A model generated the notes under the pieces. It had not been told where the DNA came from and did not search any database. It worked only from the letters and a program-made list of their open reading frames with translations. Positions 53,406-63,707 of a DNA stretch of 64,000 nt are shown piece by piece. Within the stretch, counting starts at the first letter, position 1; every line of letters begins with the position of its first letter. The position numbers and the translations under genes are program-made. Source of the stretch: Alkalihalobacterium elongatum (GTDB taxonomy: Bacteria > Bacillota > Bacilli > Bacillales > Bacillaceae_F); the NCBI RefSeq assembly GCF_019024285.1, contig NZ_WMKZ01000003.1:124001-188000 (forward strand), in the 5' to 3' direction.

Positions 53406-54755
53406 TTGTTAAGGTCAATATCGCAAAGGTTTAACGTAGCCGTTGAAAATTATCTACCTAATGCATTTATTTTTGCAATCGTATTAACCTTTGTCACTCT
53501 CATTTTTGGAATGACAGCAGGGGGACAGTCATTTTTTCAAATGATCGAACACTGGTATGGTGGGTTTTGGAACTTCTTAGCATTCACTACACAAATGCTC
53601 CTTATTTTAATTACAGGATATGCTCTTACACAAGCTCCACTGGTTAAAAAGTGGATGACAAAACTAGCTAAAATACCTAAAACACAAACTTCAGCATTAA
53701 CAATAACAATTTTAGTTGCTGCAGTAGCAGGTTACTTAAGTTGGGGTTTAGGTTTCGTATTAGGAACACTATTTGCCATGGAAGTAGCTCGCAATGTACA
53801 AACTGCAGATTATCGAATACTGATCGCTGCTGCATACACAGGTACAGTTGCTATTTTACCTGCAAGTATAACTGTAACTGCTCCATTACTCGTAAATACT
53901 CCAGGACACTCTCTAGAAGAACAAATTGGCCTAATTCCATTAACAGAAACCATTTTCAGCCCAGTGTTACTAATTGTTGCCTTAGTTTCTGTCATTGTAA
54001 CACTTTGGGCTTATAGAAAAATGGCGCCAAAAAAAGAGGATGTTAGACCATTCACAGAATTTCAAAATAAAGAAATTGCAGCTACAGCTGAAATTAATCC
54101 CGAACCACCATCCAAAAAGACATTTGCTTCAATTTTAGAAAACAGCAAAGCCTTATCCTACATATTAGTGGCAATGGGCTTAACTTGGATTATTATGTAC
54201 TTTAGTAATAACGGGTTTAATTTGGAATTAAATATTATTAACTTTATTTTCTTAATGATAGGCTTAGCGCTACATGGTTCACCGAAAAGCTATATTAATG
54301 CCATTACTAAAGGAATGCCATCAGCAGCTGGAATTGCACTTCAATTCCCATTTTATGCGGGAATAATGGGAATGATGGTCGGAGCAGGCTTAATTACACT
54401 GATCTCACAATGGTTTGTAAGTATTTCAAATGAATTTACGTTCCCTTTATTTAGTTTAATCTCGGCTGGAATCGTAAATATCTTTGTTCCATCTGCAGGA
54501 GGACAATGGCAAATACAAGGACCTATTATGGTTCAAGCAGTACAAGAAATGGGTATTCCAATCAGCGTAGCCATTAATACAGTGACCATTGGAGATTTAC
54601 TCACAAATTTACTTCAACCTTTCTTCGTATTACCTGCACTAGGTTTAGCAGGACTCTCCCTTAGAGATATTTGGGGTTATTGTTTAGTATCTATGTTTTT
54701 ACTATTTATTGTAGCGGCATTAGGCGTAACATTTATACCACTTATTTTTGGTTAA
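53406..54755 (+). CDS. Short-chain fatty acid transporter, AtoE family
   Basis: 449 aa with a TTG start after GGAGGAGG. About eleven membrane segments. AtoE family marks: FNVAVENYLPNAFIFAI near residue 8, SWGLGFVLGTLFAMEVAR near 112, NIFVPSAGGQWQIQGPIM near 360. It imports short-chain acids such as acetoacetate or butyrate. The downstream acyl-CoA ligase would activate the imported acid. Confidence 0.9.
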   Translation: MLRSISQRFNVAVENYLPNAFIFAIVLTFVTLIFGMTAGGQSFFQMIEHWYGGFWNFLAFTTQMLLILITGYALTQAPLVKKWMTKLAKIPKTQTSALTITILVAAVAGYLSWGLGFVLGTLFAMEVARNVQTADYRILIAAAYTGTVAILPASITVTAPLLVNTPGHSLEEQIGLIPLTETIFSPVLLIVALVSVIVTLWAYRKMAPKKEDVRPFTEFQNKEIAATAEINPEPPSKKTFASILENSKALSYILVAMGLTWIIMYFSNNGFNLELNIINFIFLMIGLALHGSPKSYINAITKGMPSAAGIALQFPFYAGIMGMMVGAGLITLISQWFVSISNEFTFPLFSLISAGIVNIFVPSAGGQWQIQGPIMVQAVQEMGIPISVAINTVTIGDLLTNLLQPFFVLPALGLAGLSLRDIWGYCLVSMFLLFIVAALGVTFIPLIFG

Positions 54756-54767
54756 AGGGAGGATATT

Positions 54768-56321
54768 ATGAAGCAGTTTAATAATTTAGTAGAAGTCATT
54801 GAACTAAACGCACAAAATATTCCGCATCAAACTTTTCTTGAATTTAAGGAAGAAAGATATACTTATCAAGAAGTAGAAGAAAAGTCTAATCAAACAGCAA
54901 ATCATTTAAAAAAACAGTACGGCATTAAAAAAGGGGACCATGTGGCTATGATGCTTAAAAATAGTCCAGAGTTCTTATGGATATGGTTCGGTCTAGCAAA
55001 ACTTGGTGCGGTAATGGTCCCGTTAAACACAAGTATCAAAGGGGAAAGCTTAAAATATATCCTCAACCATTCCGACTCAACTATGATCATTTTTCATTCA
55101 GAATATGAGGATGAAATTCGTAAAATCAAAGAAGATCTTTACTCTTTAAAATCAATTGTGAATTGTAGTACTTTTATAAATGGAGTAACTAAGGAAACAA
55201 TGAATGACAAACCTGCTAGTATTATTAATCAAGATGACCCGATGGCAATAATCTATACATCTGGTACTACTGGGCTACCAAAAGGTGTAATTCTTCCGCA
55301 CTATACTTATATAAATACTGGTAATACTTTCGTACATCGAATGATGAATATTACAACGAGGGATAAACTATATACTTGCTTACCGTTATTTCATTGCAAT
55401 GCACAACAATTATCAGTAATGGGAGCTATGTTATCTGGAACGGTTTTAGCATTATCTGAAAGGTTTAGTGCTCGGAATTTTTGGAGTGAAATAGAAAAAC
55501 ACAATGCAACAATTTTTAATTATATTGGATCCATGTTAACTATCCTTTATAAACAACCAGTAGGGAAGGCAGATAAATTAAATACAATAACAAGGGCCTT
55601 TGGTGGGGCAGCCCCTAAAGAAATATGGAACGAATTTGAAGAACGCTTTGAAATGACTATTGTTGAGGGATATGGTTTATCCGAGTCAGCAACAATCGCT
55701 CTTTGTAATCCTCTAGAGAAGATCAAAGTGGGTTCAATCGGACTTCCAGTGCCTTACGTAGACGTAAAAATCGTCAACGATAAAGGCGATTTCTTAACCC
55801 CAGGACAAGAAGGCGAAATTGTCATTAGAGAACTTCAGCCAAATACTCAGTTTATGGGGTATTATAAAATGAAAGAAAAGACTGAAGAAACAGTAAAAGA
55901 TGGTTGGTTTCATTCAGGAGATCGTGGCTTCATGGATACAGAAGGGTATTTTTATTTTAAAGATCGTATTAAAGACTGTATACGATACCGCGGTGAGAAC
56001 ATTTCTTCATTCGAAATAGAGAAAGTTGTCAACAAGTATCCAGACATTAGTGAATGTGCAGCAATAGGTGTACCGTCCGAGTTATCGGAAGAAGACGTCA
56101 AAGTTGTAATTGTTTTACAAAAAAATGCAGAATTAAATTATGAGGCATTCATTCAGTATTGTTCTGAAAACATGGCATATTATATGGTACCTAGATATAT
56201 TGAAGTTAAAAAATCCTTACCAAAGACAGCTACTGAACGAGTTCAAAAATATGAGCTGCGTAAAGAAGGCATTGGTAATTCATGGGATCGTGTGGCAAAT
56301 GGAATTCAAATTAAAATTTAA
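54768..56321 (+). CDS. AMP-forming acyl-CoA ligase (CaiC-like)
   Basis: 517 aa ANL-superfamily enzyme. P-loop-like YTSGTTGLPKGVI near residue 162, EGYGLSESA near 299, GWFHSGDRG near 379, DRIKDCIRYRGENIS near 399 with the C-terminal catalytic Lys in PKTATERVQKYEL near 486. It joins a carboxylic acid to CoA with ATP. The group includes crotonobetaine/carnitine-CoA ligases. Together with the AtoE transporter it takes up and activates a small acid; no beta-oxidation genes follow. Confidence 0.9.
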   Translation: MKQFNNLVEVIELNAQNIPHQTFLEFKEERYTYQEVEEKSNQTANHLKKQYGIKKGDHVAMMLKNSPEFLWIWFGLAKLGAVMVPLNTSIKGESLKYILNHSDSTMIIFHSEYEDEIRKIKEDLYSLKSIVNCSTFINGVTKETMNDKPASIINQDDPMAIIYTSGTTGLPKGVILPHYTYINTGNTFVHRMMNITTRDKLYTCLPLFHCNAQQLSVMGAMLSGTVLALSERFSARNFWSEIEKHNATIFNYIGSMLTILYKQPVGKADKLNTITRAFGGAAPKEIWNEFEERFEMTIVEGYGLSESATIALCNPLEKIKVGSIGLPVPYVDVKIVNDKGDFLTPGQEGEIVIRELQPNTQFMGYYKMKEKTEETVKDGWFHSGDRGFMDTEGYFYFKDRIKDCIRYRGENISSFEIEKVVNKYPDISECAAIGVPSELSEEDVKVVIVLQKNAELNYEAFIQYCSENMAYYMVPRYIEVKKSLPKTATERVQKYELRKEGIGNSWDRVANGIQIKI

Positions 56322-56360
56322 AATTCTGTCTCACTATTGCAAGTTTACTTAACAATTGAG

Positions 56361-56405
56361 ATAAAAGCCGTTATAAATTTAGTAATTAACGGCTTTTATA
56401 TTTTT
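56361..56405 (+). terminator. Intrinsic terminator
   Basis: ATAAAAGCCGTTA (56361-56373) pairs with TAACGGCTTTTAT (56387-56399). Confidence 0.85.
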
Positions 56406-56468
56406 AATTTTTAAGTTCTTATAATATATATTATGTCGGGGGCGTTGTTTGGTAAAATGGAATATGCG

Positions 56469-56840
56469 CTATTCCACCCTATATCTATAACTTCGATCTT
56501 TAATATTTGTTACATCAATAAAGTTGGTACTATATTCAATTACATCATTTATAAATAATTTATGTTCCTTAGAGAATTCCTTAACTTTCTCCAGTAAGTT
56601 TTCATCATACGTCGTTTTAAATTGCACTCGATCTTTCGGTCTATTTTTTTTATCAAAAGTAATGGTTCCTGCAGATAATACATTACGCAAACCACTTTCA
56701 ATAAGGTAATTTACATAAGTATCGTTTTCTAAAGCAATTTTTTCAAGTTGATCTAATATAGATTTACTTATGTTTGTTCTAAATTTCACTCTTGTTTCAT
56801 CGGTTGTATGTATCAATTCACCATTAACTTTTTTCCACAT
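56469..56840 (-). CDS. Doubled ribbon-helix-helix-like protein, unrecognised
   Basis: 123 aa, GAGGTG before the ATG. Two similar halves of about 40 residues: TRVKFRTNISKSILDQLEKI at residue 15 with the helix VNYLIESGLRNVL, and DRVQFKTTYDENLLEKVKEF at residue 69 with the helix INDVIEYSTNFID. Each half reads strand-helix-helix, as in the Arc/MetJ ribbon-helix-helix DNA-binding fold. It stands beside a homing endonuclease. Function is inferred only from fold pattern. Confidence 0.6.
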   Translation of the reverse strand: MWKKVNGELIHTTDETRVKFRTNISKSILDQLEKIALENDTYVNYLIESGLRNVLSAGTITFDKKNRPKDRVQFKTTYDENLLEKVKEFSKEHKLFINDVIEYSTNFIDVTNIKDRSYRYRVE

Positions 56841-56875
56841 AGTAATTTCACCTCAGCCAGCTGATTTTTTCGCTC

Positions 56876-57694
<819 letters not shown>

Positions 57695-57927
57695 TCAATG
57701 TTACAGATTACGATTTATTCTAAAAAACTCAAATGAAATACCTTTATCTCCATTATAGGAACATACGTTTTGTCAAACAAGTACAGTTTGTTGTACTTTT
57801 GTTAAGGATTTTTGAATTTATGTAAAAATAAATAATAGTTAACTAAATTCTATTTCGAGTTTTTTCGTTTATCTAACAATATAAGTTAAGTTCTTTGCGC
57901 TCTTTACACGAGCCTCTCTATAACCAA

Positions 57928-57958
57928 TAAAAAAGCGCTACCCAATAGGGTAAGCGCC
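57928..57958 (-). terminator. Terminator of tryptophanase
   Basis: On the minus strand GCGCTTACC-ctatt-GGGTAGCGC, followed by TTTTTT. The rest of the gap 57659-57990 holds nothing else recognised. Confidence 0.8.
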
Positions 57959-57990
57959 TGATCACTTGTAATTCATTTTGTTCTGGATAC

Positions 57991-59439
57991 TTATAAACTT
58001 TCGCCAAAATCTTCTCTAAACTTTGCTGCTAATTTTTCTGGCCAATCTGAATCAGCTTCTAATCTTCCGAAGAAGAAGCGCAAAACTTTTGGTTCTTCAA
58101 CATACGTTAACCCACCAATAAGATCACGGTTTTCATAAAGCCATGCAATGCGGTCGACAGCGTATTTTACTTGAGAAAGAGTATACACTCGTCGTGGCAT
58201 CGCTAGGCGAAGTAATTCCATGTGTGCTAATGTTTCACTTCCATCCTCTTCTCTTTGCTCTGATAATGTTCCTCTTTCCATTCCACGAACACCACTGACA
58301 ACATATAGAGCTGCGGCAAGTGCACCTGCTGGGTATTTGGTTTGCGGAATATGATCAAGAAATTCCATCGCATTTAGGTGACAGCCAAGACCGCCTGCAG
58401 GTGTTACAACAGGGACCCCTTTTTTCAAAAGTTCCTCTGTCATATAAGCAATGAATTGAGGTCCTTGATTAATCATATTTTCGTCCATTGTTTCTTCTAA
58501 ACCGATTGTTAATGCTTCCATTTCACGAACAGACATCCCACCATAAGTAAGGAATCCTTCGTAGAGCGGAACTAATTCACGCATTTTAAGATAGGCCTCT
58601 TTATTATTTGTACAAACTCCTCCACCACGAGCACAACCTAGTTTACGTGCAGAGAAGTAAATAATATCACATAGATCCGAAATGGCTCCTGTAATCTCTT
58701 TAATGCTCATTTCTTTACATTTTTCTTCTCTTTGTTTGATGAAGTAAAGATTATCTGCTAATAAACTAGCATCCAGAACAAGCATGAGATCATACTTGTC
58801 GCAAACTTTTCGGACTTCTTCAAGGTTTTCTAATGCAAATGGCTGTCCACCGATGAGGTTTGTCCCAGCTTCTACACGTACAAAAGCAATTTTCTCTCTA
58901 CCATGCTCTTCAATGAGTCCAGTAAGCTTGTCAATGTCCATATTTCCTTTAAATGGATGCTCGCTCGTAATTTTAAGTGCTTCGTCTGTGAAGATCTCTT
59001 CAACAATCCCCCCATTAATCACGATATGAGCTTTAGTCGTGGTAAAATGATAATTCATCGGGACAATTGTTCCTTGTTGAACAAACACTTGGGAGATGAT
59101 ATTTTCACAAGCTCTTCCTTGGTGCATTGGTAAGAAAAATTCTTTTTTAAAAATTTCACGTACTTTATTATCTAATTTTGTAAAAGTCGTTGAACCTGCA
59201 TAACTATCATCTGCCTCTAACATCGCGGCTTGCTGTTTGTCGCTCATCGCATTGACGCCACTATCAGTTAGCATGTCCATAAATATATCATCATTTTTCA
59301 ACAAAAATGTATTGAAACCTGCTTCCTCGATGGCCTCTAAACGACGTTCAATTGGTTTAAGGTTGATTTTCTGCACAATTCGCACCTTATGCATCTCTAA
59401 AGGTACTTGATCCCCATAATAAAATTTCACTTCAGACAC
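57991..59439 (-). CDS. tnaA: Tryptophanase
   Basis: 482 aa, PLP-dependent beta-eliminating lyase. It splits L-tryptophan to indole, pyruvate and ammonia. PLP-site elements are visible: SQVFVQQGTIVPMNYHF near residue 110, RVEAGTNLIGGQPF near 189, VLDASLLADN near 222, and the PLP Lys in YFSARKLGCARGGGV near 262. Start GTG 59439 follows GGGGTGGAG. A 16-bp palindrome and a TATAAT lie upstream. A tnaC-like leader was not found. The product is close to tyrosine phenol-lyase, so that activity remains possible. Confidence 0.88.
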   Translation of the reverse strand: MSEVKFYYGDQVPLEMHKVRIVQKINLKPIERRLEAIEEAGFNTFLLKNDDIFMDMLTDSGVNAMSDKQQAAMLEADDSYAGSTTFTKLDNKVREIFKKEFFLPMHQGRACENIISQVFVQQGTIVPMNYHFTTTKAHIVINGGIVEEIFTDEALKITSEHPFKGNMDIDKLTGLIEEHGREKIAFVRVEAGTNLIGGQPFALENLEEVRKVCDKYDLMLVLDASLLADNLYFIKQREEKCKEMSIKEITGAISDLCDIIYFSARKLGCARGGGVCTNNKEAYLKMRELVPLYEGFLTYGGMSVREMEALTIGLEETMDENMINQGPQFIAYMTEELLKKGVPVVTPAGGLGCHLNAMEFLDHIPQTKYPAGALAAALYVVSGVRGMERGTLSEQREEDGSETLAHMELLRLAMPRRVYTLSQVKYAVDRIAWLYENRDLIGGLTYVEEPKVLRFFFGRLEADSDWPEKLAAKFREDFGESL

Positions 59440-59476
59440 GATTACTCCACCCCTAATTTCTATTCTACTATAATAA

Positions 59477-59508
59477 ATCTGAATATTCAGATAATATATA
59501 AGATTATA
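59477..59508 (-). promoter_or_regulatory. Tryptophanase promoter region with palindrome
   Basis: TATAAT on the minus strand (59503-59508) is followed by the perfect palindrome ATCTGAATATTCAGAT (59477-59492), which would overlap the start of transcription. A clear -35 box was not seen. Confidence 0.55.
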
Positions 59509-59720
59509 CCCCAAAGGTAAATGATAAAACAACAAAATATCCAATTATATTACAAAAAAGTTCAATGTTTTTATACGTAATTTATACATCTAAAACCCTT
59601 TATGTTTATGAGTATTTTTTTAATAAGGTGAAAACCTAAAACTTAGTACGTTACACTATAATAAGAAAATTTATGATCACTAACTGGTATCCAAGGAAGT
59701 ATTTATTAAGGAGAGACTAC

Positions 59721-60082
59721 ATGGTTATTTCATACAAGTAATAGTTGCAGCAAATGGTTTGTCAATCATACTTGCAATCATATATTTAGTAACAAACATC
59801 TCTCATGGACTGTGGAATATTTTTGGGGTCATTTTTTTCTTTACACTAATTGGTAATATACTCCTAACATTAATAACTAGTGGTGGAAGGAGCTTAGATT
59901 ACCTTTATTTATGTATGACGATCGTAATAATGCTCATTGTACCGATTATGAACAAGCATGTATCAGAAGAAGTAACAAATACATCTTCTCGGAGCACAGT
60001 TTCGATTACGTTACTTTTTTCATTGTTGTTTTTTGGTGGTCTATTATCACTCTTAAATTTACGTCATTCAAAAAAGACCTAA
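59721..60082 (+). pseudogene. Small membrane protein with broken start
   Basis: AAGGAGAG is followed by ATG 59721, which meets a stop after six codons. The adjacent frame from 59723 runs GYFIQVIVAANGLSIILAII to TAA 60082 with four hydrophobic segments and a polar tail. A one-base change right after the ATG would restore it. No family recognised. Confidence 0.45.
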
Positions 60083-60099
60083 TTATCTCTGGAACGGCC

Positions 60100-61116
60100 T
60101 TGTAAAAGGGAAACTTCACTTATTAAATGGGTTATAAATATAGCAATATTAATTATATTAAGTGCAAGTCTAGGATTAGGTATTTATGTAGCTTTCGAGT
60201 TACTTGTAGGAAGAGGCGCTAATGTTGTTGAGGTAGCCGTCCCGCAGCTGTCTTTATTTTTTAGTATCATCTTCCTTGCAGTAACTGTACTTATTTTAAA
60301 AATCTTACCGAACGGAACGAAACCATTTGTTGGATCGATGGTAGCTATAGTTGGTATTTCACTAACGGTAATAATTAGTTTACCGTTGTTAATGACACCG
60401 TTTATCATTTATGAAGCGGACCAAAGATATATGGAAGCGTTTGGAGTTGATCCAAAAGATATCATCCCTGCTAATGAAAGTAACTTTTTTACAAAAACTC
60501 CATTTTCAATGCCTGATTACTTTTTTGGAGTAAACACACGTAATTATCGGGTTAAAGAAAATATTGTTTATTACGAAGGAACAAAAGGTGTCGATAAAGG
60601 AATTACGCTTCATTTTGATGTTTATATGCCAACTACCTATAAAAAGGACTTACCTGGAAACCATTCAGTATTGATAAGAATTCATGGTGGAGGTTGGACA
60701 TCAGGTGATAAAGGCTCTTTGAATAACGCACAATTAAATAAACACTTTGCTAGCCAGCTAGTAATTGATACGATTATTTAAATCCAAAGCTGAAAATTAA
60801 AGGTGTCATACCTGTTTATCCTGCCAATGGGTTAGCAACGGTGGTGGGAATTGACGGATCAGAAGACATTTTGGACCCCTCACTTTTAGTAGCAAAAGAT
60901 AGTCCTCCTGTCTTAATATGTCAAGGGACGCATGATGGGATTGTTGATCAGAAGATAGCGATTAATTTTCATAAAACCTACAAAAAAAGAGGAAATTCAA
61001 AATCTGAATTAATCCTCCTCCCATATGCTGGACATGCTAGTAACTCTTATTATTCAGGTAATTATAATCAATTGTTTATTTACTATATGGAACGATTTAT
61101 GTATCAGTTTAGATGA
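60100..61116 (+). pseudogene. Alpha/beta hydrolase with N-terminal membrane domain, internally deleted
   Basis: One frame from about 60100 to 60781 codes for three membrane helices and the start of a hydrolase with the oxyanion motif IRIHGGGWTSGDKGS. A second frame from 60782 to 61116 gives the C-terminal part, NPKLKIKGVIPVYPANG and ICQGTHDGIVD (acid Asp) with AGHASNSYY (His). The stretch that should hold the GxSxG nucleophile is missing and the halves are out of frame. No valid start codon remains. Confidence 0.75.
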
Positions 61117-61215
61117 AAATAATCCCCCCTGTTTAGTATAAGTAAGAATTATACAAACAGCTTGTATTTTAACTTAACGGTGCAAATTTAATAACAAGAA
61201 CTAACTCACAAGAAA

Positions 61216-61262
61216 AAGCTTGTTCTTCCACAGTGCGGATGAACAAGCTTACTTTATTATTT
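61216..61262. terminator. Bidirectional terminator
   Basis: AAGCTTGTTC (61216-61225) pairs with GAACAAGCTT (61241-61250). It stands between the hydrolase remnant and the convergent LuxR gene. Confidence 0.75.
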
Positions 61263-61282
61263 TTTATATACCTATCTATACT

Positions 61283-61963
61283 TTAAATAATTATTCCACT
61301 TCTCATCGCAACAGCAACAGCTTCCGTTCGATGCTTAGTTCCGAGCTTCCGACTAGCTGATGTTAAATAATCCCTAACGGTAAATTCGCTTAACCCCATG
61401 AAATCTGCCATTTCTTTTAAACTGTAACCATAGGAAAGTTTCTGTAGGACTTCTTTTTCACGTTTACTTAATTTGTGCTTAGTCTTAGAGTGTGGTAAAA
61501 GCCATTGAGAGGAGATTTGGAAATATTGATAGAGATCTTCAAGTACCTCTGCTGTAATTTCTCGATCATCTATACAACGATCAATTAATGCTGTTCCAAT
61601 AACGGTTCCGCTATAACAAATAGGTATGATAATGAGATAAGTTAATTGAAATTGTTCTATGTAATGGATGGGCCAATTCTTAGGTTCAATTGTAGTTTGA
61701 TGAGGTCTTTTTTTGGATAGTGCATAATAAATAGGTGGAAAATCTCGTACATCTTCTTTTATCATATTGAGTGGTTGTATGTTCCCGTCTTCGACCAATA
61801 GAATACCTTCACCAATATAATTTAATGGTGAATAAGTATAAATCGTTCCTCTATTAAAAGGAAAGAAAATTGTACATCCTTTCATCATCCACTCCACTCT
61901 TTTTAGTGGGTCATCTATCGTCTGTAAACTATGAATGTAATCAAACACTTTCACATCTAACAT
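61283..61963 (-). CDS. LuxR-type regulator with GAF-like sensor
   Basis: 226 aa. Residues 15-150 look like a GAF-type sensory domain. Residues 160-226 are a LuxR helix-turn-helix (LSKREKEVLQKLSYGYSLKE near 162, then MGLSEFTVRDYLTSASRKLG). It is divergent from the aldehyde/alcohol dehydrogenase pair and is their probable activator. GGGGTG precedes ATG 61963. Confidence 0.85.
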   Translation of the reverse strand: MLDVKVFDYIHSLQTIDDPLKRVEWMMKGCTIFFPFNRGTIYTYSPLNYIGEGILLVEDGNIQPLNMIKEDVRDFPPIYYALSKKRPHQTTIEPKNWPIHYIEQFQLTYLIIIPICYSGTVIGTALIDRCIDDREITAEVLEDLYQYFQISSQWLLPHSKTKHKLSKREKEVLQKLSYGYSLKEMADFMGLSEFTVRDYLTSASRKLGTKHRTEAVAVAMRSGIII

Positions 61964-62029
61964 TCGACAATATTCACCCCTCGATTTTCAGTACTTTTCC
62001 TCAAGAAAATTTGTATATAAAATTATATT

Positions 62030-62043
62030 TGTAAGCGCTTACT
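62030..62043. promoter_or_regulatory. cre (CcpA) site
   Basis: TGTAAGCGCTTACT, near-palindromic, in the divergent region between the LuxR gene and the aldehyde dehydrogenase gene. It could affect both. Confidence 0.65.
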
Positions 62044-62140
62044 AGATTGAAAATTTAAAATACAATCTAATTATAGCCTGCAATTATGTTTTTTGAAAGT
62101 CATTTTGTCCAGTTCCAATAATAAAAGGAGGCTTTTCTTT

Positions 62141-63667
62141 ATGACGGTTAATCTTGAAGTAATGAACTTTCCATTATTCATTAATGGGCAATGGGTACCT
62201 TCTGTCACTGGTGATACTTTTGATGTAAAAAATCCAGCAACAGGAGATGTCATTGCAAAGGTAGCAAAAGGCAATGAAGCTGATGTTAACGCCGCTGTGC
62301 AAGCTGCTAAAACGGCATTTGAAAATGAAGAATGGACGAATATGAAGCCGAAGGATCGCGCACAACTATTAAACACGATTTCTCATTTAATTGTTGCTAA
62401 TGCTGAAGAATTAGCATACTTGGAAGTCATTAGTTCAGGCGGAACAGTTCGTAGAGTATCAAGTAGTGATATTTTACAAATGGCTGACTTATTCCAGACG
62501 ATGGCTAAAATTGTCGTCGACTATCCGTTTTCTGAAACGCTACCTATCCCTCCTTTTCCAGGACCCTCTCAAAATTTTGTTTGGCGTGAACCGATTGGAG
62601 TTTGTGCAGCGATAACACCTTGGAACATGCCGATGTTAATAGCAACTTGGAAAATTGCCCCTGCTCTTGCGACTGGGAACACAATTGTCATTAAACCAGC
62701 GAGTTTTACTCCGTTAACGACATTAAAATTAGCAGAGATTATTTCTCAAGTCGTTCCTCCAGGTGTCATTAATGTAGTAACAGGTTCAGGAAAAGAGGTT
62801 GGTGAACCATTAGCCAATCATCCTGATGTGGATAAAATTGCTTTTACAGGTTCTACGGAAGTAGGACGAAATATTATGAGCATGGCATCTCACACGATAA
62901 AAAATACTACGTTAGAGCTTGGTGGTAAATCGCCTAATATACTTTTAGACGACGCAAACTTAGACCTAGCCTTACCTGGTAGTTTATTTGGCGTCTTCCT
63001 CCATTCTGGCCAATTATGTGAGTCTGGTACAAGGTTATTTGTCCCTGATCAACTCCACGATCAAGTCGTCGAAGGGCTTGTTACCTTAACGAAGCAGCTA
63101 AAGCTTGGAAATCCATTAGATCAAACGACAGACGTTGGTCCTGTTATATCTAAGCAACAGAAAGATACGATCTTATCCTATATTGAATCTGGTTTAAGTG
63201 AAGGAGCAACACTTGTTTGCGGTGGAAAAGCAGTAGCTGTAGAAGGCTGTGAAGGCGGTCACTTTATTGAACCAACTATATTTACGAACGTTACAAATGA
63301 TATGAAAATTGCCCAAGAAGAAATATTTGGACCTGTACTTAGTATCATCCGTTATTCAGACATAAATGACGCAATCAAACAAGCTAATGATACGATTTAT
63401 GGTTTAGCGGCGGGTGTGTGGACTGAAGACGTAAATAAAGCCTATAAAGTAGCAAAACAATTACGCGCTGGAGTTGTTTGGATAAATGACTGGCATATGT
63501 TACGAAATGATGCCCCGTTTGGAGGATATAAACAAAGTGGAATCGGTCGTGAAATGGGGAAACAATCACTAGATGCTTATACCCAACTTAAACATGTTCA
63601 CTCTTCGATGGTTTCTGATTTAAAAAATCGTTCTTGGTATCAAATATTATTCTCTAATCTTAACTAA
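62141..63667 (+). CDS. NAD-dependent aldehyde dehydrogenase
   Basis: 508 aa. TPWNMPMLIATWKIAPALA near residue 168, [14 protein letters not shown] near 262 (general-base Glu), the nucleophile Cys in HSGQLCESGTRLF near 296 and EEIFGPVLSI near 398. The start is ATG 62141 after AAAAGGAGG; an upstream ATG at 62093 has none. It is distinct from the first aldehyde dehydrogenase in the window and not paired with DUF779. It is followed 40 bp later by an iron alcohol dehydrogenase, so the pair may oxidise an alcohol to an acid. Confidence 0.92.
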   Translation: MTVNLEVMNFPLFINGQWVPSVTGDTFDVKNPATGDVIAKVAKGNEADVNAAVQAAKTAFENEEWTNMKPKDRAQLLNTISHLIVANAEELAYLEVISSGGTVRRVSSSDILQMADLFQTMAKIVVDYPFSETLPIPPFPGPSQNFVWREPIGVCAAITPWNMPMLIATWKIAPALATGNTIVIKPASFTPLTTLKLAEIISQVVPPGVINVVTGSGKEVGEPLANHPDVDKIAFTGSTEVGRNIMSMASHTIKNTTLELGGKSPNILLDDANLDLALPGSLFGVFLHSGQLCESGTRLFVPDQLHDQVVEGLVTLTKQLKLGNPLDQTTDVGPVISKQQKDTILSYIESGLSEGATLVCGGKAVAVEGCEGGHFIEPTIFTNVTNDMKIAQEEIFGPVLSIIRYSDINDAIKQANDTIYGLAAGVWTEDVNKAYKVAKQLRAGVVWINDWHMLRNDAPFGGYKQSGIGREMGKQSLDAYTQLKHVHSSMVSDLKNRSWYQILFSNLN

Positions 63668-63707
63668 ATCTCTTTTTCAAAAACTAAAAAAATTATGGGG
63701 TGATCTT

